The notes: generated by a model not told the origin, from the sequence alone. 64,000 nt of DNA from UJ101 sp965262705 (GCA_965262705.1 OZ253556.1:558001-622000), one strand, 5' to 3'. Counted from the stretch's first letter, positions 33,304-42,382 are shown. Numbers and translations: made by a program.

Positions 33304-33321
33304 ATACTAACCGTATATTTG
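33291..33321 (+). promoter_or_regulatory. Element-derived promoter for the Rieske-like lipoprotein gene
   Basis: TTG (33291-33293) in the element's right terminal repeat and TATATTTG (33314-33321) in host sequence, 20 nt apart. The start codon is at 33340. The reconstructed empty site has no TTG at a workable distance. Confidence 0.5.
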
Positions 33322-33339
33322 CAGTAAGCTAGTCGAATA

Positions 33340-33756
33340 ATGAACAAAATATTTATTTCTTTTATAGCAGGGTTACTCAGTATTTTTTTTATCTGTTGTG
33401 ATAAAGGACATAACCATCGTCATTGCAACCGTCTATCTTGTATTCCAAGTGCAGCGATTAGAATATCTGTTCCCGATAGCGGACAAACCATTATCTACGC
33501 TAATGGAGGCATTAACGGAATTATTATTTATCAGGTAGGGAAGACTCCTAGTGCGTATGATTTACAAGATCCGGATAAATGCGCCTTAGAGGAAAATGCT
33601 AAGTTAAAGCTTTCCAATGATGAGCATTTTTTAATGAGCGAGTCAGGAGAGCAGTTTTTTTTACAAAATGGTCAACCTACAAAAGGAATTAGCTGCCGCC
33701 AACTTATTCGATATCACGTATCGATCAGCGGACAAATTATTGATATTTCTAATTAA
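33340..33756 (+). CDS. Rieske-fold-like lipoprotein without cluster ligands
   Basis: A 138-residue lipoprotein (MNKIFISFIAGLLSIFFICC, lipobox near Cys 19-20). The rest follows the pattern of flavobacterial Rieske-like small lipoproteins: GGINGIIIYQVG...AYDLQDPDKCA, then SGEQFFLQNGQPTKGISCRQLIRYHVSISGQIIDI. Real Rieske proteins bind a [2Fe-2S] cluster with two CxH pairs; those are not present here, so a redox role is unlikely and the function is unknown. The family assignment is from the pattern of conserved blocks. Confidence 0.65.
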   Translation: MNKIFISFIAGLLSIFFICCDKGHNHRHCNRLSCIPSAAIRISVPDSGQTIIYANGGINGIIIYQVGKTPSAYDLQDPDKCALEENAKLKLSNDEHFLMSESGEQFFLQNGQPTKGISCRQLIRYHVSISGQIIDISN

Positions 33757-33848
33757 GACTCTGAGATCTTTTCAAAAATCCCTCTATCAACTGAAGTGCA
33801 ATTTAACGAAGCTAACGCCTTAATCAATCTTTGGGTTTGTGAGATTAT

Positions 33849-34012
33849 GGGACCGTTGCAGAACACATAAAAAAGTATGAAAAAGAAAGCATTTAGCTTC
33901 AAACTGCTTCCTTCTCAAAAAATTAAAATCATCACAATCATTAGATTGCTCCGGTATTTAATTTTCCTCGTGCGTTGCATTTTTTTGCTAAAGTGCTTTT
34001 TGCAACGGTCTC
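33849..34012 (+). mobile_element. GAGACC element, copy 10 (164 bp), duplication ATTAT
   Basis: GGGACCGTTGCAGAACAC to TTTTTGCAACGGTCTC with exact ATTAT flanks (33844-33848, 34013-34017). Its internal hairpin is CAATC-ATTA-GATTG, where both arms differ from the common CAACC/GGTTG in a compensating way. Confidence 0.94.
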
Positions 34013-34057
34013 ATTATTTTTTTTACCTGTCTGTCAACAGGTAGAGAAAGCTCCCTT

Positions 34058-34084
34058 TTGTAACCAAATATTTTAGTACATTTG
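34058..34084 (+). promoter_or_regulatory. Promoter of lpxD
   Basis: TTG (34058-34060) and TACATTTG (34077-34084), 16 nt apart, 33 nt before the start codon. A small hairpin, ACCTGT/ACAGGT at 34025-34042, lies just upstream. Confidence 0.55.
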
Positions 34085-34117
34085 TCTCTTACCTTTCTGT
34101 AAAGAAAATAAACCTAA

Positions 34118-35050
34118 ATGAAATTTAAACGCAGCCATACCTTAGAAGAAATTGCAGATTTGTTAAATATACCATTTGTAGGACCTGCCCATTTTCCTGT
34201 AACCGGGCTCAATGAAATTCACCATGTAGAAAGAGGTGATATTGTTTTTGTTGATCATCCAAAATATTATAATAAGGCTTTGAAATCAGCTGCCACAATA
34301 ATCCTTATTGATAAAAAGGTAAACTGCCCAGAAAGAAAAGCATTACTAATTTCAGAAAATCCTTTCTCAACCTTCAATCAATTAATTACTCATTTTAATC
34401 CGTTTAAAAAAGCAAATAAATTACAATCAAGCACTTCAAAAATAGGTAACGGCACGATTATTCAGCCGCATGTTTTCATTGGGAATCACGTTAGCATCGG
34501 TAAAAATTGTATTATTCATCCTAATGTAAGCATTTACGATCATACTACAATAGGCGACCATGTCATCATTCATGCCAACACAGTCTTAGGTGCAGACGCT
34601 TTTTACTATAAAGATAGAACCGATTCTTTTGAACGGCTTCAAAGCGCAGGCAATGTAAGTATTGAGGACTATGTTGAAATAGGTGCTGGCTGCACTATTG
34701 ATCGTGGAGTAACCGCTACTACACGTATAAAAAAGCATAGTAAATTAGATAATCTCATTCAAATAGGCCATGATACGATAATTGGTGAGCGATGCATTAT
34801 TGCCTCACAAGTAGGCATTGCAGGCTGCTGCGTAATTGAAGACGAAGTAACACTTTGGGGTCAGGTAGGCATTGCCAGTGGAATTCGCATTGGGAAAAAA
34901 GCTGTGATTCAAGCACAGTCTGGCGTATCAAAATCTTTAGAAGGAGGAAAAAATTACTTCGGAACGCCTGCATCCGAAATAAAAATCAAACTAAGAGAAT
35001 TAGCCGGGGTGAAACAATTACCTGAAATTTTAAGACGTATAAAAAAATGA
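34118..35050 (+). CDS. lpxD: UDP-3-O-acylglucosamine N-acyltransferase (LpxD family)
   Basis: Third enzyme of lipid A synthesis, adding a 3-hydroxyacyl chain to the glucosamine nitrogen, cytoplasmic. The 310 residues have the N-terminal uridine-binding domain (about 1-100, LEEIADLLNI, GDIVFVDHPKYY) and a left-handed beta-helix of hexapeptide repeats (about 110-270, IGNGTIIQPHVFIGNHVSIG...). The catalytic His region is HANTVLGADAFYY (about 147-159). Bacteroidota often have two LpxD-type proteins, so a specialised variant is possible. It seems to be transcribed alone. Confidence 0.92.
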   Translation: MKFKRSHTLEEIADLLNIPFVGPAHFPVTGLNEIHHVERGDIVFVDHPKYYNKALKSAATIILIDKKVNCPERKALLISENPFSTFNQLITHFNPFKKANKLQSSTSKIGNGTIIQPHVFIGNHVSIGKNCIIHPNVSIYDHTTIGDHVIIHANTVLGADAFYYKDRTDSFERLQSAGNVSIEDYVEIGAGCTIDRGVTATTRIKKHSKLDNLIQIGHDTIIGERCIIASQVGIAGCCVIEDEVTLWGQVGIASGIRIGKKAVIQAQSGVSKSLEGGKNYFGTPASEIKIKLRELAGVKQLPEILRRIKK

Positions 35051-35105
35051 TTTAAGCGGCGTTCAATACAAAAAAGCCATAATTAAATGGATAACATCAT
35101 CTATT

Positions 35106-35225
35106 TTTTGGGCGTTCCCGCCTTGCGGCGGTCGGGTTATCCGCTAAATCTTTTTCTTGGGGTGATATTTTTACCCCAAGAAAAAGGATACCGCTTCTAT
35201 ACCTAACGCTTCTCCCGCAAAGCCT
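35106..35225 (-). ncRNA. Structured-RNA-like repeat, copy 5
   Basis: Reverse copy between the convergent genes lpxD and kdsD. The first hairpin has GGGGT paired with ACCCC where other copies have GGGGC with GCCCC, a compensating change. The second hairpin is CCGCC-TTGC-GGCGG. Confidence 0.6.
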
Positions 35226-35292
35226 GAGATCGTTGCACAAAGCACTCTATAAACCGCAAGCCAGAACAAGCTAAAAATTTCATAGTCAATTA

Positions 35293-35457
35293 GAGACCGT
35301 TTCAGAACGCATAAAAAAGTATGAAAAAGAAAACATCTAACTTCAAACTGCTTCCTTCTCAAAAAATTAAAATCCTCCACACCCATTAGGTTGCTCCAGT
35401 ATTTAATTTTTATCGGGCGTTGCATTTTTTTGTTAGCGTGCTTTTTGCAACGGTCTC
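35293..35457 (+). mobile_element. GAGACC element, copy 11, duplication AATTA, at the kdsD stop
   Basis: 165 bp with exact AATTA flanks at 35288-35292 and 35458-35462. The kdsD stop codon (minus strand TGA, plus TCA at 35456-35458) uses the last two bases of the element. The empty site would also read TCAATTA, so the stop was preserved by insertion. Confidence 0.94.
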
Positions 35458-36424
35458 AATTAATAATCCCCTCTTTCAATAAATCTTGAAAGTCTAATAT
35501 CCCAACATACTGATGATTTTCATCTACCACCAGCAATTGACCAATTTTATACTGCTCTATCATTTCTAATGCTTGTGTAGCCAGCGCATATTGGTTAAGT
35601 ATTTTAGGTTGACGAGACATGACTTCCTTTACTTTTGTCGTCTTAAAATCAATTTCCCTGAACAACATTCTGCGTAAATCCCCATCGGTTATAACACCAA
35701 CCAATTGACCGTCTTCTTCCACTGCCGTTATTCCATTTCTACTTTTAGAAATAGCCACGATAGCTTCTCGTATGCTATCCGCTACATTGACCAGCGGTTT
35801 TTGTGTTTTATCGATCAAATCCTCGACCTTCCAGTAAAGACGTTTGCCCAGCGTACCGCCTGGATGAGACCGCGCAAAATCTGCTTCTGTAAAGTTTTTT
35901 ACCTTCATTAGCGCAACGGCTAATGCATCTCCCATTACTAACTGTGCCGTAGTAGAAGTGGTAGGTGCCAGATTATGCGGGCACGCCTCTCTTTTTACAG
36001 GAACATGTAAAACATAATCCGCATGCTTGCCGAGAAAAGAATTTTGATAAGAAGTTAAGCCTATCAGCGTAACGGATCTGGATTTAAGTAAATTAACTAA
36101 ATTTTTTATCTCGGGTGTACAACCGCTTTTTGAAATAATAATGACGACATCACCGCTCTGCACCATTCCTAAGTCACCATGTATAGCTTCTGCGGCATGT
36201 AAAAACTGTGCGTGAGTACCGGTTGAATTTAAAGTAGCCACGATTTTATTGGCAATATATGCACTTTTGCCTATACCACTGATCACTAATTTTCCTGTAC
36301 TTTTCTCAATGATTTCTACTACTGACGCGAAATCAAAAGATAATTCAGAGGCAATAGCCATTAAAGATTCTGCTTCCATTTGAAAGGTAGCTTTAGCGGT
36401 TTGTATAATCTTATCTCGTTTCAA
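35456..36424 (-). CDS. kdsD: Arabinose-5-phosphate isomerase (KpsF/GutQ family)
   Basis: Makes arabinose-5-phosphate from ribulose-5-phosphate for KDO, the inner-core sugar of lipopolysaccharide. The 322 residues have an N-terminal SIS domain (about 35-170: VISGIGKSAYIANKIVATLNSTGT, HGDLGMVQSGDVVIIISKSG) with the active-site region around HLGxxGxxDVxxxxS. Two C-terminal CBS domains follow (about 205-322: VADSIREAIVAI..., VMSRQPKILN...). Length is typical (about 320). The 84-bp gap to recQ holds divergent promoters; TATCTTTG at 36438-36445 faces recQ. The stop codon borders an element copy. Confidence 0.94.
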   Translation of the reverse strand: MKRDKIIQTAKATFQMEAESLMAIASELSFDFASVVEIIEKSTGKLVISGIGKSAYIANKIVATLNSTGTHAQFLHAAEAIHGDLGMVQSGDVVIIISKSGCTPEIKNLVNLLKSRSVTLIGLTSYQNSFLGKHADYVLHVPVKREACPHNLAPTTSTTAQLVMGDALAVALMKVKNFTEADFARSHPGGTLGKRLYWKVEDLIDKTQKPLVNVADSIREAIVAISKSRNGITAVEEDGQLVGVITDGDLRRMLFREIDFKTTKVKEVMSRQPKILNQYALATQALEMIEQYKIGQLLVVDENHQYVGILDFQDLLKEGIIN

Positions 36425-36507
36425 TTTTATTTTTGCTTATCTTTGTTTATCGTTGAATTTTAATCGTAAATTTAAGACAAAGTAAATAAATCTTAGTAAA
36501 ATTAAAA

Positions 36508-38685
36508 GTGAATTTAAAAGAAGAATTAAAAAAATGTTTTGGATTTAAAGAATTCAAAGGGCGACAGGAGAATATTATTAAAGACTTATTAAACGGTAAA
36601 AATGTTTTTGTTTTAATGCCTACGGGCGGCGGAAAATCTCTTTGCTATCAACTGCCTGCGTTGATAAGCGATGGATTGGCAATTGTCGTTTCTCCTTTAA
36701 TTGCTTTAATGAAAAATCAGGTAGACTTTATTCGCGGCATTTCCGAAAACGATGGAGTGGCACATGTTTTAAACTCATCGTTAAATAAGGCAGAGATAAA
36801 AAAAGTAATGGACGATATTGACTCAGGTCTCACAAAATTACTTTTTGTAGCACCGGAGTCTTTAACAAAAGAAGAATATATTAATTTTCTTAAAAAATAC
36901 AACATTTCTTTTTTTGCAATAGATGAAGCTCATTGTATATCAGAATGGGGGCACGATTTCAGACCTGAATATCGTAATTTGGACAGTATTACCAAAAAAA
37001 TCAGTGAGGCGCCCATTATTACCTTAACTGCAACCGCTACGCCTAAGGTACAAGAAGATATTCAAAAAAATTTAAAAATTTCTAACGCAGTCGTATATAA
37101 AGACTCGTTCAATCGTCCTAATTTATTTTATGAGGTACGTCCTAAGATTGAGGTAGACAAGCAAATGATTAAATTTATTAAACAAAACGCTAAAAAGTCA
37201 GGAATTATTTATTGCCTGAGTCGAAAAAAAGTAGAAGAAATAGCTAAAATATTACAAGTTAATGGAATTAACTCTCTCCCTTATCATGCGGGTTTAGATA
37301 GTAAAACCCGTGCAAAACATCAAGACATGTTTCTAATGGAGGAGGTAGAGATTATTGTTGCAACTATTGCTTTCGGAATGGGAATAGACAAGCCCGACGT
37401 ACGGTTTGTAATCCACTATGATATACCTAAAAGTTTAGAAAGTTATTATCAGGAAACCGGCCGTGCAGGAAGGGATGGCGGAGAAGGACATTGTCTAGCT
37501 TTTTATGATTATAAAGATATTGAAAAATTAGAAAAATTCCTTGCAGGAAAGCCCGTTTCTGAAAGAGAGATAGGCATGCAATTATTGAACGAAATGGTTG
37601 CCTATGCCGAAACTTCCGGTTCTCGACGAAAATTTATTCTGCATTATTTCGGAGAGGAGTTTGACGAGGTAAATGGAAAAGGTGCCAATATGGATGACAA
37701 TATGCGCAACCCGAAAGAGAAAGTAGATGTTAAGAAAGAAATGCTTTTGTTGTTTCAGGTGATTGAAAAAACCAATCAAATACTAAAAATTAAAGAATTA
37801 ACCGATACGCTTACAGGGAACGAAACATCTATTATTACATCTTATAAAATAAATCAGGAGTCATTTTTTGGTACTGGTAAAAAACACGATAAATACTTTT
37901 GGACTGCACTTATTCGACAAGCCATAGTTAATTTTTACCTGAAGAAGGAAATAGAAAGTTACGGAGTAATAAAGTTGTTAGATAAAGGAGAGAATTTTAT
38001 AAAAAATCCTTGTTCATTTATGCTGGCAAAAGATCATAATTACGCCGAACTTCAATCAAAATCCTATGCTACAGCACAAAAAACAGTATCTTCGTTTGAC
38101 CCTATATTGTTTAAAAGTTTAAAAGAAATACGTGACAAAGTAGCACAAAAGCATAAAATACCTCCTTACACTGTTTTTCAGGAGTTTAGCTTAAATGACA
38201 TGGTTATCCAATACCCAGTCTCTTTAGAAGAAATGAAAGACATTCACGGGGTGGGTGAAGGGAAGGCAAAAAAGTTCGGTAAGCCTTTTGTAGAGATTAT
38301 TGCCAAATACGTTAAAGACAATAATATCGAACGCCCGAAAGACCTGGTCGTCAAAAAATTAGTCAATAGTTCAAGCCATAAAGTATATATTATTCAAAAT
38401 ACCGACCGAAAACTTGGATTAAATGATATTGCTAAAAATAAAGGATTGACTATGGAGGAATTAATAGAAGAAATGGAGAGTATTGTCTATCAGGGAACGA
38501 AGTTGAACATAAGCTATTATCTTGATGAAATTCTCGATGAAGAACAACAAAATGATATTTTTCAATACTTTATGGAATCAGAAACAGATAAAATAAAAGA
38601 TGCTTACTATGAATTTGATGAGGAATTTTCTGACGAAGAACTACGACTGATGCGAATTAAATTTCTATCGGAAGTTGCAAACTAA
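36508..38685 (+). CDS. recQ: ATP-dependent DNA helicase RecQ
   Basis: Superfamily 2 3'-5' DNA helicase of recombination and repair. The 725 residues start at GTG (36508; MNLKEELKKCFG). Helicase motifs: PTGGGKSLCYQLPA (motif I, about 38-51), FAIDEAHCISEWGHDFRPEY (motif II DEAH and the aromatic-rich loop, about 136-155), TATATPKVQEDI (motif III), and QETGRAGRDGGEG (motif VI, about 315-327). The Zn-binding region is atypical, lacking the usual four Cys (GSRRKFILHYFGEEF holds none), as in some Bacteroidota RecQ. An HRDC-like region and a long C-terminal extension follow. The frame is intact. Confidence 0.96.
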   Translation: MNLKEELKKCFGFKEFKGRQENIIKDLLNGKNVFVLMPTGGGKSLCYQLPALISDGLAIVVSPLIALMKNQVDFIRGISENDGVAHVLNSSLNKAEIKKVMDDIDSGLTKLLFVAPESLTKEEYINFLKKYNISFFAIDEAHCISEWGHDFRPEYRNLDSITKKISEAPIITLTATATPKVQEDIQKNLKISNAVVYKDSFNRPNLFYEVRPKIEVDKQMIKFIKQNAKKSGIIYCLSRKKVEEIAKILQVNGINSLPYHAGLDSKTRAKHQDMFLMEEVEIIVATIAFGMGIDKPDVRFVIHYDIPKSLESYYQETGRAGRDGGEGHCLAFYDYKDIEKLEKFLAGKPVSEREIGMQLLNEMVAYAETSGSRRKFILHYFGEEFDEVNGKGANMDDNMRNPKEKVDVKKEMLLLFQVIEKTNQILKIKELTDTLTGNETSIITSYKINQESFFGTGKKHDKYFWTALIRQAIVNFYLKKEIESYGVIKLLDKGENFIKNPCSFMLAKDHNYAELQSKSYATAQKTVSSFDPILFKSLKEIRDKVAQKHKIPPYTVFQEFSLNDMVIQYPVSLEEMKDIHGVGEGKAKKFGKPFVEIIAKYVKDNNIERPKDLVVKKLVNSSSHKVYIIQNTDRKLGLNDIAKNKGLTMEELIEEMESIVYQGTKLNISYYLDEILDEEQQNDIFQYFMESETDKIKDAYYEFDEEFSDEELRLMRIKFLSEVAN

Positions 38686-38759
38686 GAATGAATTATCTTT
38701 TTCGATTAATCCTTTTCTTCTGTATTTATTATGCGAATTTCTTTGATAAAAAAACGATT

Positions 38760-38922
38760 GAGACCGTTGCAGAACATATAAAAAACATGAAAAAGAAAGC
38801 ATTTAGCTTCAAACTGCGTCTTTCTTAAAAAATTAAATACCGGAGCAACCTAATGGTTGTGAGGATTTTAATTTTCATCGGGCGTTGCATTTTTTTACTA
38901 AAGTGCTTTTTGCAACGGTCTC
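38760..38922 (+). mobile_element. GAGACC element, copy 12, at the proC truncation
   Basis: 163 bp, GAGACCGTTGCAGAACAT to TTTTTGCAACGGTCTC. Unlike most copies it has unrelated flanks (CGATT left, AAATA right), which fits deletion of adjacent DNA or recombination between two copies. The truncated proC begins directly at its right end. Confidence 0.9.
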
Positions 38923-39583
38923 AAATAATGTAAAAGCAGTAAAAGAATCAGAAATCGTTATTCTTGCCCTTAAGCCTTATGCTATCTTAAAAATAATCAA
39001 AGAGTTGAGCATGTATTTTAGTGCTGAGAAACACCTCCTTGTGTCATTAGCCGCAGGCATATCCATCATGCAAATTGAACAGTAATTAGAATTCGATCTT
39101 CCTGTTTTTAGGGCAATGCATAATACGGCTGCCGATGTATGCACCTCTAACACCTGTATTTGTTCAAATTCCCTGGCAGAAAGTAAAACCGGATTAATTG
39201 TAAACTGTTTCAATTCAATAGGAAGTACCTTGATAATTAATGAGCAACTCATGGACTCAGCTACGGTACTTGGAGCCTATGGAATAGCCTATGTGTTGAG
39301 GTTTATCCGTGCAATGATACAAAGGGGGGGGGGGGGGGGGGGGGGGATTCAAATCGGGTTTGATGTAAAGACAGCAGAAAGTATTGTTAAACAAACCGTT
39401 AAAGGAGCTTCAGAATTACTGTTAAAACGAAAGACGCATCCTGAATTTGAAATTGATAAAGTAACCACGCCCAAAGGTTGTACAATAGCCGGGCTTAATG
39501 AAATGGAACATAACGGATTTAGTTCTTCCCTAATCAAGGGAATTGTAACTTCATTTGAAAAAATTGAAAACGATGGGAAATAA
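38923..39583 (+). pseudogene. proC: Pyrroline-5-carboxylate reductase remnant with a 23-G tract
   Basis: Remnant of ProC, which makes proline from pyrroline-5-carboxylate with NADPH. The frame resumes from the element edge with VKAVKESEIVILALKPY and LLVSLAAGISI (second half of the NADP-binding domain); the first about 60 residues, including the glycine-rich dinucleotide motif, are absent. There is an in-frame TAA at about 39083-39085 between MQIEQ and LEFDLPVFRAM. The conserved RxMPNT is RAMHNT. The C-terminal part (GIAYVLRFIRAMI...IQIGFDVKTAESIVKQTVKGA...HPEFEIDKVTTPKGCTIAGLNEME) is otherwise readable through a run of 23 G (39324-39346), encoding extra glycines. The gene is clearly inactive. 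Confidence 0.9.
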
Positions 39584-39604
39584 AAAAATATTTTTTTATC
39601 ATAA

Positions 39605-40579
39605 TTATAAGCTCCTATCCGTTAGATATTTTGCTAAAACCCTTAAATTATTCTTATTTCCCTTTGTAGTTATGTTTTCCAAATGATTCAGGGCTTTGAA
39701 CTCATAAAACTTGCATATTTTCATTGCTTCTTCGTTAATATTAAGTACCTCAAACAAGTGCATTACTTCATCTGCTTTTGCTTTTTTTTGCGAATTCGTA
39801 GCGTATAAATTTTGCAAATGTTTTTTTTGCTCGGGAGTTGCTTTCTCCATCGCTTTTAGATATAAAAAGGTTTTCTTGTTCTTGTAAATATCCCCGGCTT
39901 GTTGCTTTCCCACCTTTTCCACATTTCCATAAACATCTAAGCAATCATCTTGAATTTGAAATGCCATACCTAAATTTTCACCGAATAAATATAATTGCTC
40001 AGATTCTTTATCTGAAGCGCCCCCGATTAAGGCACCCATTTTTAGAGATAATCCCAGCAAAACAGCTGTTTTTAACCGTATCATTTCCATATACTCTGAT
40101 AGAGCAACCGTAGTTTGTGATTCGAAATCCACGTCAAATTGCTGTCCTTCACAAACTTTAATAGCCGTTTGTGTGAACAACGATAAGATTTTTTTATAAA
40201 GCCCGGGCGGCAAATCTTCAAAAAGTTGATAAGATTTTATTAATAAAACATCACCAGAGAGTATCGCTATGTTTCGATTCCATTTTTTATATACTGTCGG
40301 CTTTCCTCGTCTTAAAGGTGCTTCGTCTATAATATCATCATGAATAAGTGTGAAATTATGAAACCATTCAAGTGCTAAAGCGGGCTTCTTTATTTTTTCA
40401 AAATCAGTTGAGAATATTTCGAAAGCAGCTATCGCCAATATCGGTCGTAAATATTTCCCTTTTGTTTCTAAAGAATAATGTAAAGGTGTATATAAGTTTA
40501 TGGGTTCTTTCTGATTTAATGTATATCCTTCAAGTGCCTCATGTATTATTTTAAGATGTTCTTCAAATCGTTCTTTCAT
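39605..40579 (-). CDS. Polyprenyl diphosphate synthase
   Basis: Trans-isoprenyl diphosphate synthase (FPP/GGPP/octaprenyl type), joining isopentenyl units from the MEP pathway. The 324 residues contain the first aspartate-rich motif LIHDDIIDEAPLRRG (about 75-89) and the second, FQIQDDCLDVYG (about 207-218). GKYLRPILAIAAFEI near residue 35 is the usual substrate-binding Arg region. Chain length cannot be read off confidently. The gene converges with the proC remnant (21 bp between ends). Confidence 0.94.
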   Translation of the reverse strand: MKERFEEHLKIIHEALEGYTLNQKEPINLYTPLHYSLETKGKYLRPILAIAAFEIFSTDFEKIKKPALALEWFHNFTLIHDDIIDEAPLRRGKPTVYKKWNRNIAILSGDVLLIKSYQLFEDLPPGLYKKILSLFTQTAIKVCEGQQFDVDFESQTTVALSEYMEMIRLKTAVLLGLSLKMGALIGGASDKESEQLYLFGENLGMAFQIQDDCLDVYGNVEKVGKQQAGDIYKNKKTFLYLKAMEKATPEQKKHLQNLYATNSQKKAKADEVMHLFEVLNINEEAMKICKFYEFKALNHLENITTKGNKNNLRVLAKYLTDRSL

Positions 40580-40647
40580 AGTAAATAGAAATTCATATCA
40601 AAAGTAACTAAATTAATAAAGATTTCTAATAAATAGTTTTTATGATG

Positions 40648-40937
40648 AGACCTTTGCAAAAATCACGCTATCAACTGCAAGTCAGCGTAAGATAAAATTA
40701 AACACCAAAGCAACCTTTGTGCGAAAATTTAATTCTCGTCAGTTGAGTACTTCGACAGGTGGTTACTGAGCCTGGTCGAAGTGCTCAGTAACCATCTCAA
40801 AACTTCTACAAGTGTTTACTGAGTTTATTCGAAGTAAGAAAGTAATTTGAATTCAAAACTAAGATTCTTTACATTTTTTTATTTATTCTAAAAGGATCTA
40901 AATATTTATTATATTTTTGTATTTTTGAACGGTCTCA
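40648..40937. mobile_element. Decayed composite element upstream of the cysteine synthase-like gene
   Basis: GAGACCTTTGCAAAAATCACG at the left and GAACGGTCTC at about 40928-40937. Between lie several scrambled copies of the CTTCGACAGGTGGTTACTGAGC-type module. It fills most of the gap 40580-41053; no gene is seen. Confidence 0.6.
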
Positions 40938-41003
40938 CTTCATTTAAATAGACAAGGAAAATTTTTGTTTATAAACAGGCTAAAAAAGTAAAATATAAAA
41001 TTC

Positions 41004-41037
41004 TTGTTTTAAATTTTAATTAACAATCGTACATTTG
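41004..41037 (+). promoter_or_regulatory. Promoter of the cysteine synthase-like gene
   Basis: TTG (41004-41006) and TACATTTG (41030-41037), 23 nt apart, 16 nt before the ATG. The leader would be very short. Confidence 0.5.
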
Positions 41038-41053
41038 CCATAATTTTTATTCT

Positions 41054-42127
41054 ATGGAAGTATATAAAAATGCCTTAGAACTAATAGGTAATACCCCATT
41101 GGTAAAGCTAAACAAAGTAACAAAGCATTTGAAAGGATCTTTTTATGCCAAGTTAGAATGCTTTAATCCAGGGACCTCCACCAAAGATAGAATTGCGTTA
41201 TATATTATTGAAAAAGCCGAGAAAGAAGGACGATTAAAAAAAGGAGGTATCGTTTGCGAAACAACCTCTGGGAATACCGGTTATTCTGTAGCTATGGTCT
41301 GTCGTCTTAAAGGTTACCAATGCGTACTGGCAGTCTCTGATAAAACAAGTCAGTTAAAGATAGATTATCTTCAAGCTATGGGTGCTAAAGTGTATGTATG
41401 TCCTGCTAATGTTCCGCCGGAAGACCCGCATTCTTATTATGAAACCGGAAAACGAATTGCTAAAGAAAACCCAAATTCTATTTATATTAATCAGTATTTT
41501 AATGAGGACAATATCAATGCGCATTATTATTCTACCGGAAAAGAAATATGGGAACAAACCGATGGAAAGGTAACGCATGTGGTCATTGCTTCAGGTACAG
41601 GTGGTACTATTTCAGGAATAGGACGCTATCTGAAAGAAAAAAATTCAAAAGTTCGTGTGCTTGGTGTGGACGCCTTCGGTTCTGTAATTAAAAAATATCA
41701 TGAGACCGGCGAGTTTGATCCCAATGAAATTTATCCTTATAAGGTAGAAGGCCTTGGAAAGAATTTAGTTCCCGGAGCTACTGATTTTAAAATAGTCGAT
41801 CGTTATGTAAAAGTTTCAGATGAACAAGCTGCTTATAAAGCATCAGAAGCGGCATTGACGGAAGGGCTTCTTATAGGTTATACTGGCGGCGCTGTTACAC
41901 AAGCACTACTGGAGTATGCGGATGAATTTGACGAAAACAGCATTGTAGTAACACTTTATCCCGATCATGGATCTAAATATATAGACCGAATTTACAGCAA
42001 GAAGTGGATGATGGAACAAGGTTATACTCGTAATCCTTTACAGGAAGTTATTGATAATGCAAAGGTGAAATATCTTAATAAAAAGGAAGAAAAGATTATT
42101 CACCTTAACGGTTTTTACAAAAAATAA
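41054..42127 (+). CDS. PLP-dependent cysteine synthase / cystathionine beta-synthase-like
   Basis: Fold-type II PLP enzyme. The 357 residues start with NALELIGNTPLVKLNKV. The PLP lysine is in PGTSTKDRIALYI (about 43). The PLP phosphate and substrate loop is CETTSGNTGYSVA (about 75-87), where most O-acetylserine sulfhydrylases have SSGNTG, and GTGGTISGIGRYLKEK (about 179-194) is the second phosphate-binding loop. Length is greater than CysK (about 310), with a C-terminal extension, and fits the CBS-like group of Bacteroidota. It either makes cysteine or condenses homocysteine with serine. It sits beside cysS, with an element remnant between. Confidence 0.88.
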   Translation: MEVYKNALELIGNTPLVKLNKVTKHLKGSFYAKLECFNPGTSTKDRIALYIIEKAEKEGRLKKGGIVCETTSGNTGYSVAMVCRLKGYQCVLAVSDKTSQLKIDYLQAMGAKVYVCPANVPPEDPHSYYETGKRIAKENPNSIYINQYFNEDNINAHYYSTGKEIWEQTDGKVTHVVIASGTGGTISGIGRYLKEKNSKVRVLGVDAFGSVIKKYHETGEFDPNEIYPYKVEGLGKNLVPGATDFKIVDRYVKVSDEQAAYKASEAALTEGLLIGYTGGAVTQALLEYADEFDENSIVVTLYPDHGSKYIDRIYSKKWMMEQGYTRNPLQEVIDNAKVKYLNKKEEKIIHLNGFYKK

Positions 42128-42151
42128 GTAAAAATCTAATTTCAAACTAAT

Positions 42152-42382
42152 GCAGACCGCTGCATAATATATAAAAAAGCACGAAAATGAAGGTATTTCT
42201 CTTCAGGCTACTTCCTTACTTCGACAAGTGTTTATTGAGCACAGTCGAAAAATAGTTACTGAGCCTGTCGAAGTACTCAACTATCAAAAATTAAAATTCT
42301 CACAACCAAAAGGTTGATCAGGCATTTAATTTTAGTTTATGCTTACTTGCAGTTGATAGAGTGCTTTTTGCAACGGGCTTGA
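42152..42382 (+). mobile_element. Decayed GAGACC element between the cysteine synthase-like gene and cysS
   Basis: CAGACCGCTGCATAATATA at the left and TTTTTGCAACGGGCTTG at the right, with extra CTTCGACAAGTGTTTATTGAGC and TACTGAGCCTGTCGAAGTAC modules and the hairpin CAACC-AAAA-GGTTG. No clear target duplication. Confidence 0.75.

Noticed and set aside
39116..39583. Independent gene encoding a Gly-rich protein
   Set aside because: Its residues match the C-terminal half of ProC, and the Gly run is the translation of the 23-G tract. It is part of the proC pseudogene.
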